Below the pieces are notes generated by a model that was not told the origin of the DNA, did not search any database, and saw only the letters and a program-made list of their open reading frames with translations. DNA of 64,000 bases, from positions 23,904 through 87,903 of the forward strand of contig NZ_PTIS01000013.1 of NCBI RefSeq assembly GCF_002934235.1. Direction: 5' to 3'. This document shows, piece after piece, positions 55,392 to 64,000 of the stretch. How positions within the stretch are numbered: the first letter of the stretch is position 1; every line of letters begins with the position of its first letter. The position numbers were made by a program, and so were the translations under genes. Source of the DNA: Clostridium algidicarnis DSM 15099. GTDB lineage: Bacteria; Bacillota; Clostridia; Clostridiales; Clostridiaceae.

Positions 55392-57175
55392 ATTACTTCC
55401 TCCTGATAATAATGGGCTTGAGCTAAAAACATTTCTCTATATGGTCCCTCTTCCCTAACTAGCTTTTCATGGCTACCATCCTGCTTTATCTTACCTTTTT
55501 CAAGAAAAATAACTCTATCACAAAATTGTGTAGAACTTAATCTATGTGAAATAAAAAGTGAGGTCTTTCCCTTTGTAAATTCATTATATTTTAAATACAT
55601 ATCTGCTTCCGCTAAAGGATCTAATGCAGCTGTTGGCTCATCTAAAATTAAAACCTCAGCATTTTTATAAAGGGCCCTTGCCAGCATTAATTTTTGATAC
55701 TGTCCACCGGAAAACTCCACACCATTTTCATCTAGGTTCTTAGTTAGAATAGTTTTTTCTTTTGAAACTAAATTTTGTACTGTTTCATAGAAACTGGCAC
55801 CTTTTAAGCTCTTATTTATTAATGCTTCATCACTATCTTTTTCTAATTTACAAGATATATTTTGCACAATGCTCTCTGGAAACACCTTGATGTCCTGAAA
55901 CACAATACCAGTAAGTTTCAATACTTCCGTTGGATTAACTTTTGAAATATCCACACCATTAATAAGTATTCTTCCTGACTTTGGCTTATAAAGCCCACTC
56001 ATAAGTTTGACTAAAGTGGTTTTTCCAGCTCCATTTGCACCTACAAGAGCTATTTTTTCGCCACCCTCAATGGTTAAGTTTAAATTTTCAAATAAAGGGA
56101 TACCCCCCTCATAAGAAAAACTAACATTTTCAAAAGCATAAGTGTAGTTTTTAGACTTTGGTATTGTTAATTCATATTTACCTTCTCCAATTTCCTCTCC
56201 TAAAAGGAATGTCCTTAAATTATCTACAATAATAATATTTTCTGTAAAGCTAGCATAATGCTGAAATATATTCTTAATCCATATATTTAACCCCCCAATT
56301 ATCCCAAGATATAAAACAAAATCACTTATGGATAAACCCTTTGTAACCCTATACACTAAGTAGCCATAGCAAATAACATCTCTAAATAGCCCTGATAAAA
56401 GTCCAATTCCTTGAGCCTTAAAATTATTGATTTCTCTTTTATTATTATAAAACATGATTTTATCACGTAAAAAGCTAAATTTATCAGAAAACCATTTTTG
56501 CATTTTATAAATTCTTACATCCTTGCCTATCTTATTATCCAAGCACTTTCTGTATAAATAATAAATTTCATAAACAAGAGAATTTTTCTCATCTTGATGA
56601 TTTAAAATCCATTTTCTATTTTTCACATCTTTAATCACTCTAAAAGATCCCGTTACAATTAGCACTATCATAATAAGCGGATGTAGTCTAGCAGATACAA
56701 GTGCAAATATTATTAAAGAACATAAATCCACTACTAAATTTAATAGGCTTCGAGTAACCTCCTCAACCCCAATTTCATTACCTACCCCAATGGCTTCATA
56801 GGCCTTTTCAAAATCCTTTTTTCCCTTACTACTTTCAATATATTCATAAGGCAATTTCAAGAATTTAAGAAAAAGATGTGGCATTTCAAGTATTCTATAT
56901 AAAAATAAGCTAGCATTTAACTTTTGGTAACAATAGTTTTCAAAGGTACATGAAAGTGCATAACTACTTACCATGACCATTATAATAAAAAGCGCCTTTA
57001 AAGGATCTCCCTTCTCTTCTAATATAAAAATAGCATTACTAGTTAAAAAAATCACAAAAATACAATTCAATGTTTTAAGTACTATATATAACATGGCATA
57101 AATAGGACCTAGTACACCTTCTTCTTTTCTCCACCTATTTAAACAAAACTTCGTGTTTTTAATTTTAGTACCCAT
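55388..57175 (-). CDS. ABC exporter (first of a pair, peptide-type)
   Basis: 595 residues with the same layout as its neighbour: Walker A GANGAGKTTLVKLM, signature FSGGQYQKLMLARALY, Walker B VLILDEPTAALDPLAE. Both ATPases look catalytically complete. It sits directly behind a terminator hairpin separating it from the kinase gene, so expression may depend on read-through. GAGGTG precedes the ATG. Confidence 0.87.
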   Translation of the reverse strand: MGTKIKNTKFCLNRWRKEEGVLGPIYAMLYIVLKTLNCIFVIFLTSNAIFILEEKGDPLKALFIIMVMVSSYALSCTFENYCYQKLNASLFLYRILEMPHLFLKFLKLPYEYIESSKGKKDFEKAYEAIGVGNEIGVEEVTRSLLNLVVDLCSLIIFALVSARLHPLIMIVLIVTGSFRVIKDVKNRKWILNHQDEKNSLVYEIYYLYRKCLDNKIGKDVRIYKMQKWFSDKFSFLRDKIMFYNNKREINNFKAQGIGLLSGLFRDVICYGYLVYRVTKGLSISDFVLYLGIIGGLNIWIKNIFQHYASFTENIIIVDNLRTFLLGEEIGEGKYELTIPKSKNYTYAFENVSFSYEGGIPLFENLNLTIEGGEKIALVGANGAGKTTLVKLMSGLYKPKSGRILINGVDISKVNPTEVLKLTGIVFQDIKVFPESIVQNISCKLEKDSDEALINKSLKGASFYETVQNLVSKEKTILTKNLDENGVEFSGGQYQKLMLARALYKNAEVLILDEPTAALDPLAEADMYLKYNEFTKGKTSLFISHRLSSTQFCDRVIFLEKGKIKQDGSHEKLVREEGPYREMFLAQAHYYQEEVI

Positions 57176-57216
57176 AAAATCACCTCAATATAATAGTATC
57201 ATCTTTTAATTTATAT

Positions 57217-57247
57217 AAAAAAAGCTGACGTGGATTGTCAGTTTTTC
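57217..57247 (-). terminator. Terminator between kinase gene and exporter pair
   Basis: On the minus strand ACTGAC / GTCAGC pair around a 7-base loop, followed by seven T, only about 40 bp before the exporter start. There is little room for a separate promoter after it, so it may act as an attenuator. Confidence 0.65.
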
Positions 57248-57264
57248 TACGTGAATTGTACATA

Positions 57265-58407
57265 TTAAAATGGTATGGTAATCTCACTTGCAAATATCCC
57301 AGGTTCATTTTGCAAATTAAGAAACCCATTATATTTATCAACTAAAAGCTGAACCCTTTTCATTCCAAAACCATGCTCACCACGTTTATTTGAAATATAG
57401 TTTCTTGCATTAAAGTCTAAGTTTTCCTTAGAACTATTTTGTATGGACATATAAAATTGTGATCCATAAACATCTGCATAAATTCTAATAAAGCGCCCTT
57501 CTACTGGCACTTGAACGCAAGCCTCAATAGCATTTTCAAGAAGATTACTAACCATTACACATAAGTCCACATCATTTATCTTCAAATCCTCTGGTAAAAC
57601 AGCCTTAAAATCTACCTCTATGTTATGACGTTTCATAATACTTATTTTACTATTTAAAATTGCATCCATCATGACATTTCCCGACTTTACCAAGTTATCT
57701 ACTGCATCTAAATCCTTCTCAACTTTAAAAAGATACTCATCCAACTCCTTAAGTTCATTCATTGATAAATAAGCCTTCATGGTTTGCAGATGATTATGAT
57801 AATCATGTCTCCAACCCCTCATATTCATGTAAATATCCTTTATTTCCGCATACTGATGAGAAAGCAATTTTCTTTGGAAAAGCTCCATATTTCTATAACT
57901 TTCACTTTCCTTTGAAGATGCATATTGATCAAAGGCTATAACCATCATAACTATAGCAATTAAAAGACTATTAGAAGCTTCAACAAAAATCATAGACAAA
58001 GACATGAGTATTAAAGGAATAAAGGTTCTTTTAGTAACATTTTTATGAAACAATAAAATTATCCATAAACATATAAATGCAAATATTATCCCTCCGCCTG
58101 CGTATGGCTTGTACAAGATAATAAAGGTATAAGATAAAACAAGTGGTACAAACCACCTTAGCTGTTCAATAAACACATCATTATTATAAAAAATTAAATA
58201 TGTAGCTATTATTAAACTCTGAAAGCCATAGATTAAAAGATTATAATACCAGTAATCCAAATTCAAAAATACAATTATCTCTTTTGTTATACCACATAAG
58301 ACCATGAGAACTATTCCGATAACGTAAATCCTAATATTTTTATCTAGATTTGTATTCCTAGCAAAACTATAAATTAATAAAAACAATAATAAACTTCGGA
58401 TAAACAT
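57265..58407 (-). CDS. GHKL-domain sensor histidine kinase (AgrC-like)
   Basis: 380 residues: about six N-terminal transmembrane segments (1-160), a linker with RGWRHDYHNHLQTMKAYL carrying the phospho-His, and a C-terminal GHKL ATPase (VSNLLENAIEAC; GEHGFGMKRV). It is of the class that senses peptide signals. Its start overlaps the regulator's stop (TAATG). Confidence 0.88.
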   Translation of the reverse strand: MFIRSLLLFLLIYSFARNTNLDKNIRIYVIGIVLMVLCGITKEIIVFLNLDYWYYNLLIYGFQSLIIATYLIFYNNDVFIEQLRWFVPLVLSYTFIILYKPYAGGGIIFAFICLWIILLFHKNVTKRTFIPLILMSLSMIFVEASNSLLIAIVMMVIAFDQYASSKESESYRNMELFQRKLLSHQYAEIKDIYMNMRGWRHDYHNHLQTMKAYLSMNELKELDEYLFKVEKDLDAVDNLVKSGNVMMDAILNSKISIMKRHNIEVDFKAVLPEDLKINDVDLCVMVSNLLENAIEACVQVPVEGRFIRIYADVYGSQFYMSIQNSSKENLDFNARNYISNKRGEHGFGMKRVQLLVDKYNGFLNLQNEPGIFASEITIPF

Positions 58408-59117
58408 TAATGATATACCTTCCTTCTATAAGCTAAATAAGCCATCATGAGTTCTTCCCACATACCTCTAGCAATTGGAATTTCAGTATCATTGTTCATT
58501 AAAACCTCCGTCTTTTCTATCTTCTCTATCATACCTAAATTGATAATATAGCATCTATGGACTTTAAAAAAACTTTCCTTTGAAAGCTCTTCTACCCACT
58601 CCCTAAGTTTTGTATTTGAAACATAACTCCCCTTATTTATATGTAAAATAGTACTATGATTTGAGCTCTCAATATAATAAATATCATTTTCGTAAAGATT
58701 AATAATCCCATCTTTAGTCTTAACTATTAAAGATTTCTCAACTGAACTTAGCTTCTTAATAATTTTATTCATGAGTTGATATACACTCTCCATTTTTATA
58801 GGTTTAAGAATATATCCACAAGCATCTACATTGTACCCCTCAAAAACATAATCTTTTATTCCTGTAATAAAAGCTAAAGGTATATTTTTATCTCTTTGTC
58901 TAATAATTTCAGCAAGGGCATAACCATTCATAGTTTTAAGTTGAATATCCAATAGCACTGCATCCACTTTTTCTTCTTCAAAAGCAAATAAAAAGGCCTC
59001 AGCACTACCAAAAACCCTCAGCGATAATACTGTTCCATAGTCTTTTGCTGCACCTCGAAGCATTGCAGACAAATAATCCTGATGAATCTTTTCATCCTCA
59101 ACAATTGCTATTTTCAT
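58407..59117 (-). CDS. LytTR-family response regulator (AgrA-like)
   Basis: 236 residues: receiver domain with phospho-acceptor Asp in VDAVLLDIQLKTMNG and Lys in YILKPIKM, and a C-terminal LytTR DNA-binding domain (IYYIESSNHSTILHI, FFKVHRCYIINL). It is the first gene of the kinase-exporter locus. LytTR operators are short direct repeats; none is obvious in the repeat-filled upstream region. Confidence 0.9.
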   Translation of the reverse strand: MKIAIVEDEKIHQDYLSAMLRGAAKDYGTVLSLRVFGSAEAFLFAFEEEKVDAVLLDIQLKTMNGYALAEIIRQRDKNIPLAFITGIKDYVFEGYNVDACGYILKPIKMESVYQLMNKIIKKLSSVEKSLIVKTKDGIINLYENDIYYIESSNHSTILHINKGSYVSNTKLREWVEELSKESFFKVHRCYIINLGMIEKIEKTEVLMNNDTEIPIARGMWEELMMAYLAYRRKVYH

Positions 59118-59181
59118 GCCCTCACCCCTCTTTAGAACTTATGTTATAATTATACCATAACTCCACCTAAACAATGTCCTC

Positions 59182-59214
59182 CTATAATTTACTGGGACCC
59201 TTGGATACTAGATG
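59182..59214. repeat. Intergenic repeat R2 (tail only)
   Basis: TATAATTTACTGGGACCCTT and GGATACTAGATG match the tail of the repeat family. It lies immediately before a complete copy. Confidence 0.6.
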
Positions 59215-59290
59215 ATAAAAAAAGCACTTCATTAAGTTTTATTTTAATGAAGTGCTTGTATTTTGTAATTTACTGGTACCCTGGGATGCT
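59215..59290. repeat. Intergenic repeat R3 (complete)
   Basis: A perfect hairpin AAGCACTTCATTAA / TTAATGAAGTGCTT followed by GTAATTTACTGGTACCCTGG. It ends at the nitroreductase stop and can serve as that transcript's terminator. Confidence 0.7.
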
Positions 59291-59916
59291 TATTTAAAAA
59301 CTGTAATATCTTTTGCATCCAATCTTACAGAGTCATGTGCTGTATAGTCTGACTTTCCTATAGCAACAATTAGAACGGGCACATATCTTTCGGGATCAAG
59401 TCCAAAGGCTTCTGCAACTTTATCTTCCTCAAATCCGCCTATAGGATTAGTGTCATATCCATGTTGTCTTGCAACCAGCATAAGCTGCATTGCAGCAAGA
59501 CTTGAATCTATTTTTACAATATCATTCATTTTTTCCTTCGGTGCATTTTCATATCCTGGCATAAAGAAATCCATTAATTCCTTTTTGACATCATTAGTCA
59601 TCAAACCTTTTTCTACGGCAGAGCCATAAATTTCTTCTGCCTTTTCATAGCATTTCATATCTCCAAAAATAAGTATCATAGCAGAAGAAGTATCATTCTG
59701 TCTTGTATTAAATCTGATTAAAGGACGTAGTTTTTCTTTACCTTCTTTTGATTCAACTACTACAAATCTCCATGGCTGCATATTTACTGATGACGGTGCT
59801 TTTGTTGCTTCCGTTATCATTTCAAGCATCTCTTCATTACTTATTTTCACATCTTTATCAAATACCTTAGCTGAATGTCTGTTAAAAGTTATATCTTTAA
59901 AATCATTATTTTTCAT
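59290..59916 (-). CDS. Nitroreductase-family flavoprotein
   Basis: About 208 residues: FMN-binding RHSAKVFD near the start, EATKAPSSVNMQPWRFVV, and a C-terminal IGGFEEDKVAEAFGLDP. NAD(P)H-dependent reduction of nitro compounds, quinones or flavin. The start is ATG 59916 behind GGAGG, overlapping the end of the flavin reductase gene. Last gene of the redox cluster. Confidence 0.9.
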   Translation of the reverse strand: MKNNDFKDITFNRHSAKVFDKDVKISNEEMLEMITEATKAPSSVNMQPWRFVVVESKEGKEKLRPLIRFNTRQNDTSSAMILIFGDMKCYEKAEEIYGSAVEKGLMTNDVKKELMDFFMPGYENAPKEKMNDIVKIDSSLAAMQLMLVARQHGYDTNPIGGFEEDKVAEAFGLDPERYVPVLIVAIGKSDYTAHDSVRLDAKDITVFK

Positions 59917-60487
59917 TTGAACCTCCACCTTTTATAATTTCTTTTCCATCACTGAAAGCATTACCTACCTTTTCTCCCATACTCCAGTATGCCGTATGTA
60001 TAGGATCAAATATTATAGGATTAAGTTTTTTTACGTCAATTTTTGAATCTGTCAAAATAGACTCATCTGCTGATACATTGATAATCATACCTCTTAAAAT
60101 TTCTGTTTTTTCATCATAGGATATCATTTTACATTCAAGAGACATAGGAAGTTCCTCTATAATAGGTGCATTTATCTTTTCCGCTTTTGTGTGATGAAAA
60201 CCTGCTTTTTCAAATTTATTAGGCTCCTTATTTCCTGAAACAATACCTACATAATCACATGCTTTTAAATATTCCTCTGTTGCAATACTTACTGTGAATT
60301 CACCTATTTCTTTCAGATTTTTAATGGTTTTATGATTTGAAGCAAGACAAAATGATATTTCAGTTGAATTGCTTATTCCTCCCCATGCAGCATTCATTGC
60401 ATTTGGAACCCCATTTTTATCATATGTTCCTATAATGTAAACTGGCTGTGGATATGTCCATGCTTTAGCACCAAAACTTTTTCTCAT
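59906..60487 (-). CDS. Flavin reductase-like FMN-binding protein
   Basis: About 193 residues with the split-barrel FMN-binding fold: WTYPQPVYIIGTYDKNGVPN, AMNAAWGGISNS, and PIIFDPIHTAYWSMGEKVG at the end. Members bind FMN and reduce flavin or pass electrons. The start at 60487 is chosen for the GGGAGG six bases away. It overlaps the nitroreductase gene by 11 bp. Confidence 0.87.
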   Translation of the reverse strand: MRKSFGAKAWTYPQPVYIIGTYDKNGVPNAMNAAWGGISNSTEISFCLASNHKTIKNLKEIGEFTVSIATEEYLKACDYVGIVSGNKEPNKFEKAGFHHTKAEKINAPIIEELPMSLECKMISYDEKTEILRGMIINVSADESILTDSKIDVKKLNPIIFDPIHTAYWSMGEKVGNAFSDGKEIIKGGGSNEK

Positions 60488-60649
60488 AACTTTTCCTCCC
60501 TTTAACAAATTAATTATTAGTTCTTTTATTTAAATATCTATATCCATATTTATATAGATAAGGTATACTAATTTTCTTTACTCTATCAACTGCTTATCAC
60601 TTTGGATAAAGAAAGAAGAATATTTACTGATATTTATATAGCTCCAGCT

Positions 60650-61078
60650 TTAGCTGTTCTTTAATTCTAATTTCTTTTCTATATTTTCAAGTACATCAAT
60701 AAGCTTTTCAATTTCCTCCTGCTTAAATGGAACAGGAAGCTCACACTGATTTTTGCTTTGTTTTTCTTCACATTCGACAAGTTCAGACCTTGCATAATCA
60801 GTAAGTGAAACAATCACTTCTCTTCCATTTTCTTTATTCCTTTTTCTTTCAACATGGCCTTTCTCTTCTAAAATCTTGAGATGCCTTGTAACCGCTGCAG
60901 GATCTATTTCAAGATAACCAGCTATTTTAGTCTGTAGACTATCTCCATTGTCCCTAAGGTATATTAAAATTTCATACCTTGTAAGACTAAATCCTGTACT
61001 ACTTTCAAATTCCTTCGTAAGTTTCTGTTCAACGCTTCTTAATTTCTGAAGCATATTGCTAAATGCTTTTAATTTCAT
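60650..61078 (-). CDS. MarR-family transcriptional regulator
   Basis: 142 residues: winged helix with LTRYEILIYLRDNGDSLQT, YLEIDPAAVTRHLKILEEKG, VERKRNKENGREVIVSLTD. MarR proteins usually repress neighbouring detoxification genes and release on oxidants or phenolics. It sits between the old yellow enzyme and the flavin reductase/nitroreductase genes. Confidence 0.9.
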   Translation of the reverse strand: MKLKAFSNMLQKLRSVEQKLTKEFESSTGFSLTRYEILIYLRDNGDSLQTKIAGYLEIDPAAVTRHLKILEEKGHVERKRNKENGREVIVSLTDYARSELVECEEKQSKNQCELPVPFKQEEIEKLIDVLENIEKKLELKNS

Positions 61079-61132
61079 ATTCCTTAAATCCCCTAATATT
61101 CTTTCATAATAAAGACTAATTTATTCTTTAAT

Positions 61133-62131
61133 TTATTCTTTAATTAATCCTTTCAATTCCCTATTCATCCAATCTGATTCTTTAAAAACTGATCTACCTA
61201 TTCCTACAAGATCGCATACATTTCTATCAAGGATATCCATAACATCTGTGCCTTTTTTCACTCCTCCTGTTAAAATTACAGGAATATTCACTGCTTCAAA
61301 AATAGGTTTAGATATTACATCAAAATATCCAGGTCTTGTATCCTTTATGGTGTAAAAGCACATACCTCCTGAAATATCAAGAACATTAACTCCCGCTTTT
61401 TCAAACTCCATAGCAGCAATTACAGAATCCTCCTTTGAAAGTCCTCCTTCCATAAAGTCTCCTGCTCCCATTCTTAAAAATATAGGGTAATCTTCTCCAA
61501 GTTTTACTCTTATTCCTTTGATAATATCAAGGTGTAATTTTATTCTTCCATAAATGTTTCCACCGTATTCATCTTTTCTTTTATTAGTAAGAGGCGATAA
61601 AAACTGATCCAATAAATAAGCATGCGCTGAATGTAATTCCACTCCATCAAATCCCGCTTCCTTTGCTCTTTCAGCTGCATCTATAAATTTATCTTTTAAA
61701 TCTTTTATCTGACTTTTATTAAGTTCTACTGGCATATCAGTGCTTTTACTTGCAGGATTTAAAATAGCAGATGGAGCAACAGGATCCATTCCAGTAACAT
61801 CTTTCTTTGCAGCACTTCCTGCATGAGATATCTGTAATACTGCCAAAGAATTATTATCCTTAATTACTTTTGCTAAACTTCTCATACCCTCAATATCCGA
61901 ATCATCTGATATTGATGTCTGATTATTCTGAGCTTTCCCTCTTTCATCTACATAACTGTGCTCAACTATAACTGCAGAAAAAAGTTTGCAGGAAGTTTTC
62001 TCTTCATAATACTTTAAGATTTCATTTGTAATATGTCCTTTATCATCCGCTTTTGCTGTAGCCATTGGTGGCATCACTACTCTATTTTTAAATTCTATAT
62101 TATTGGATATAATTTTATCTTTAATATTCAT
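61133..62131 (-). CDS. Old yellow enzyme-type NADH:flavin oxidoreductase
   Basis: About 332 residues, a TIM-barrel FMN enzyme: NRVVMPPMATA, QISHAGSAAK, FDGVELHSAHAYLLDQFLSP, GRSVFKESDW. It reduces activated alkenes or nitro compounds. It lacks the C-terminal Fe-S/FAD domains of 2,4-dienoyl-CoA reductases. The start at 62131 has AGAAGGAG; the earlier TTG start at 62176 does not. Confidence 0.9.
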   Translation of the reverse strand: MNIKDKIISNNIEFKNRVVMPPMATAKADDKGHITNEILKYYEEKTSCKLFSAVIVEHSYVDERGKAQNNQTSISDDSDIEGMRSLAKVIKDNNSLAVLQISHAGSAAKKDVTGMDPVAPSAILNPASKSTDMPVELNKSQIKDLKDKFIDAAERAKEAGFDGVELHSAHAYLLDQFLSPLTNKRKDEYGGNIYGRIKLHLDIIKGIRVKLGEDYPIFLRMGAGDFMEGGLSKEDSVIAAMEFEKAGVNVLDISGGMCFYTIKDTRPGYFDVISKPIFEAVNIPVILTGGVKKGTDVMDILDRNVCDLVGIGRSVFKESDWMNRELKGLIKE

Positions 62132-62317
62132 AATGGCTCTCCTTCTTATTTGACTAATCAATTGTTGATGCCTCAAGTATACTCTTTAGTACAAATTTTG
62201 TCAATAATGCTTATGATGTTCTATAAATAGAGTTGGCACCTTATTCTCTTATAATTCAAAATATAATTAAGGTAATCGGTAACAAAAAGGAACCCTTTCT
62301 AATTCTCCTCGTTAAAA

Positions 62318-62347
62318 GTCCCCATCAAAAAACTCTGATGGGGACTG
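62318..62347 (-). terminator. Terminator after the radical SAM gene
   Basis: AGTCCCCATCA and its complement TGATGGGGACT flank an 8-base loop. On the minus strand it is followed by TTTTAA, so it is a moderate terminator. Confidence 0.65.
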
Positions 62348-62377
62348 CATTTACACACTATACACTTTGTAGCTTAC

Positions 62378-63502
62378 CTAAAAAATTAACTCTCCTGGTT
62401 TGTATCCACTAGGTAATTCTTCTTCACTTAAAAATTTGAAGTTATCATCACTCAATATTGGTAAGAACGCTTCATATGGTATCCTAGAAAACTCACAGGC
62501 ATAATTACTAGCTCCGAACCATCTTTCCTCTTTACTGCTCAAATTTAAATCCCTAGCAAATTTTGTATGGTTCGAGCAATCATGAACTGCTAAATCCCAA
62601 TTTTCCTCATCAGCTATTTTCATAAATTTAAGAGTTAATTCCCTACTCCAAATGGGAGATATGTACCCCTGTCTAGAGATATACATATTTTCTTCGCTAT
62701 AATTGTATATGTTGTTATCATTTAAATGTAGTTCTGCACAATTGATAAAATCTAGTTTTGTATCTAAAATTGCTTGCTTTTTCTTTGAAAATTCTTCGAA
62801 AAACTCAGGTGTCATTGGGGTTTCAATACCTACATTTTGAATATATTTTTTAGCTATTTTAATATTTTCAATAACCTTGTCCGAACAATTCGTAGCCCCA
62901 AGGTTAAAGCGTATTTCATCAAGACCAGCTTCACCTAATGCTTTCAGTGTCTCTTCCGTAGCCGAAATACCATTTGTGTATAGATGCTGATAAATTCCTG
63001 CAGCTTTAAATTTCTTTATAACTGAATAGTATTTTTCAATTTCCATAAATGGTTCTAAATAAACATAGGCAACTCCAGTAGGTTTCTTGTGGATTGAAAG
63101 TAATAAGTCAATATCTTTCTCATAAAATTTTGTGCCACCAATTTCCCACATACCTTCACCAATAGGAGGAAGATTATCAAGCTCTCCATAATTATAGCAA
63201 AACTTGCACTGTGCATCGCACTTATTAGTCTTCCTTATTGCACCTAATCCAGTTCCAAATAGGCAAGAACGACATCCTTTTGAGAATTTGTTATCATTTC
63301 CTACAAAGAATGTTCTATTCTCTAAGTTTTTCAAGCCTTTTATTTGAGACATTAATATATCATTTCTATGATCAATAGTTTCCTCAATTTGTGCAAAAGT
63401 TGCATAAATAATTTCTTGCTGCTTTACCATAAGTTCCTGGTCCTCTGGAAGCATTGCAAAAAATTCAAACCACATCAAAGCATCTTTCTTTGGTATCTTC
63501 AT
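62378..63502 (-). CDS. Radical SAM protein of unknown function
   Basis: 374 residues. It has an N-terminal extra Cys pair (CRSCLFGTG), radical SAM motif CDAQCKFCYNYG, then YVYLEPFMEIEKYY and HLYTNGISATEETL as in the SAM barrel. No C-terminal SPASM cluster is evident (one late Cys in NYACEFS). It may belong to the activase-like or rSAM-oxidoreductase groups; no obvious partner is adjacent. The start has AGGAGG. Confidence 0.8.
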   Translation of the reverse strand: MKIPKKDALMWFEFFAMLPEDQELMVKQQEIIYATFAQIEETIDHRNDILMSQIKGLKNLENRTFFVGNDNKFSKGCRSCLFGTGLGAIRKTNKCDAQCKFCYNYGELDNLPPIGEGMWEIGGTKFYEKDIDLLLSIHKKPTGVAYVYLEPFMEIEKYYSVIKKFKAAGIYQHLYTNGISATEETLKALGEAGLDEIRFNLGATNCSDKVIENIKIAKKYIQNVGIETPMTPEFFEEFSKKKQAILDTKLDFINCAELHLNDNNIYNYSEENMYISRQGYISPIWSRELTLKFMKIADEENWDLAVHDCSNHTKFARDLNLSSKEERWFGASNYACEFSRIPYEAFLPILSDDNFKFLSEEELPSGYKPGELIF

Positions 63503-63758
63503 AATATTTCCTCCTATATTTAAACCCTAAAGATTCAGTGCAAAAACAAACTCAAAAAAGATTATCACTTCTCACGGTAAATATCTTCTATGAATTCTTT
63601 TCCTTTTGTTCTTTAGAACATATAATTATTATATGGTAACATACTTTCTCTACCTCTGCAATTATCAACGTTTGAGTTGTTTTAGTCAAGTAAAAGTGGG
63701 CAACTATTTTATTTAAGTGTGGTTAATATACCTGCTGTCACCTTTAGCATGAAAACTC
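63503..63758. other. Intergenic region upstream of the radical SAM gene
   Basis: No ORF with a ribosome site. It should hold the radical SAM gene's promoter, but I find no strong -35/-10 pair. Text such as GTGGGCAACTATTTTATTT near 63697-63715 recalls transposon end debris; this is only an impression. Confidence 0.3.
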
Positions 63759-63832
63759 ATAAAAAAGCACTTCATTAAGTTTTAGTTTAATGAAATGCTT
63801 TTACCTGGTAATTTACTGGAACCCTGGGGTGC
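63759..63832. repeat. Intergenic repeat R4 (complete)
   Basis: Hairpin AAGCACTTCATTAA with TTTAATGAAATGCTTTT, then GGTAATTTACTGGAACCCTG, the same plan as R3 with a few changes. Confidence 0.65.
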
Positions 63833-63913
63833 TGGAGGAAGCAAGGTGACACTCTTGCTATTTGCGATTGCCAATATTTCTGCTTAAGCGCAGTTTTCCA
63901 TTTTATTCTACCG

Positions 63914-64000
63914 GTAAGTAGGCTAGGGAATCACTTCCCTAGCCCCTCATAGAACCGTACGTGCGGATTTCCCGCATACGGCTCCCCATATTATAATTTA
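63914..64000 (-). mobile_element. 3' end of a group II intron (domains V and VI), partial
   Basis: On the minus strand a domain V hairpin is seen (AGCCGTATGCGG, GAAA tetraloop, CCGCACGTACGGTT) with the AGC catalytic triad. Then domain VI (GGGGCTAGGGAA / TTCCCTAGCC with a bulged A before CTTAC) ends at about 63914. The rest of the intron, with any reverse transcriptase gene, lies beyond the window. Confidence 0.82.

Overview
The window is AT-rich DNA with strong GGAGG-type ribosome sites and Firmicute gene content. It fits a Clostridium, most likely the C. botulinum group I / C. sporogenes lineage. That placement is an inference from gene content; no 16S gene is present. Almost every gene is on the minus strand; the exceptions are the partial gene at the left edge, a cysteine phytase-like phosphatase (4870-5751) and a flavodoxin/DUF3793 pair (22030-23132).

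Left end (1-7 kb): decaying accessory genes (truncated Nudix, two broken GNAT acetyltransferases, a frameshifted DUF5412 gene), an APH-type kinase, a secreted matrixin-like metalloprotease with a secreted partner, the phosphatase and a MATE pump. 7-24 kb is mostly housekeeping: the fruR-fruK-fruA fructose PTS operon, trkA-trkH potassium uptake, a heterodimeric ABC exporter behind a long structured leader, a pseudouridine synthase, an isochorismatase-family hydrolase, a cation/proton antiporter behind a fluoride riboswitch, and a Fur-type promoter driving flavodoxin and DUF3793.

23.1-29.0 kb is the most novel part. It is a compact RiPP locus holding two intact and one decayed 36-residue Cys-rich precursor peptides in exact 229-bp tandem units, a radical SAM/SPASM maturase, an S41 protease and a one-piece ABC exporter. 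A 3' remnant of a second exporter gene shows the cassette was once duplicated. Copies of a ~152-bp structured repeat lie on both sides, inverted relative to each other. Each copy begins inside the last codons of a gene and lies between that gene and a terminator.

29.0-45.3 kb is a complete choline-degrading glycyl-radical microcompartment locus: transporter, shell proteins, choline TMA-lyase CutC with all key residues, activase CutD, CoA-acylating aldehyde dehydrogenase, PduL, EutQ/EutJ/EutN/EutS-like proteins, alcohol dehydrogenase and a MerR regulator. Its promoter has the 20-bp spacer typical of MerR control. A second aldehyde dehydrogenase has Ser where the catalytic Cys should be.

45.5-59.1 kb is an antimicrobial-peptide/antibiotic defence region: a Bce-type module (ABC permease and ATPase plus histidine kinase and regulator), an ABC-F protein behind a leader-peptide attenuator, an alpha/beta hydrolase, and an AgrC/LytTR-like two-component system with a pair of ABC exporters. 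59.3-63.5 kb holds a flavin redox cluster (nitroreductase, flavin reductase, MarR, old yellow enzyme) and a radical SAM protein. The window ends inside the 3' part of a minus-strand group II intron. A short intergenic repeat recurs at 53.4, 59.2 and 63.8 kb.
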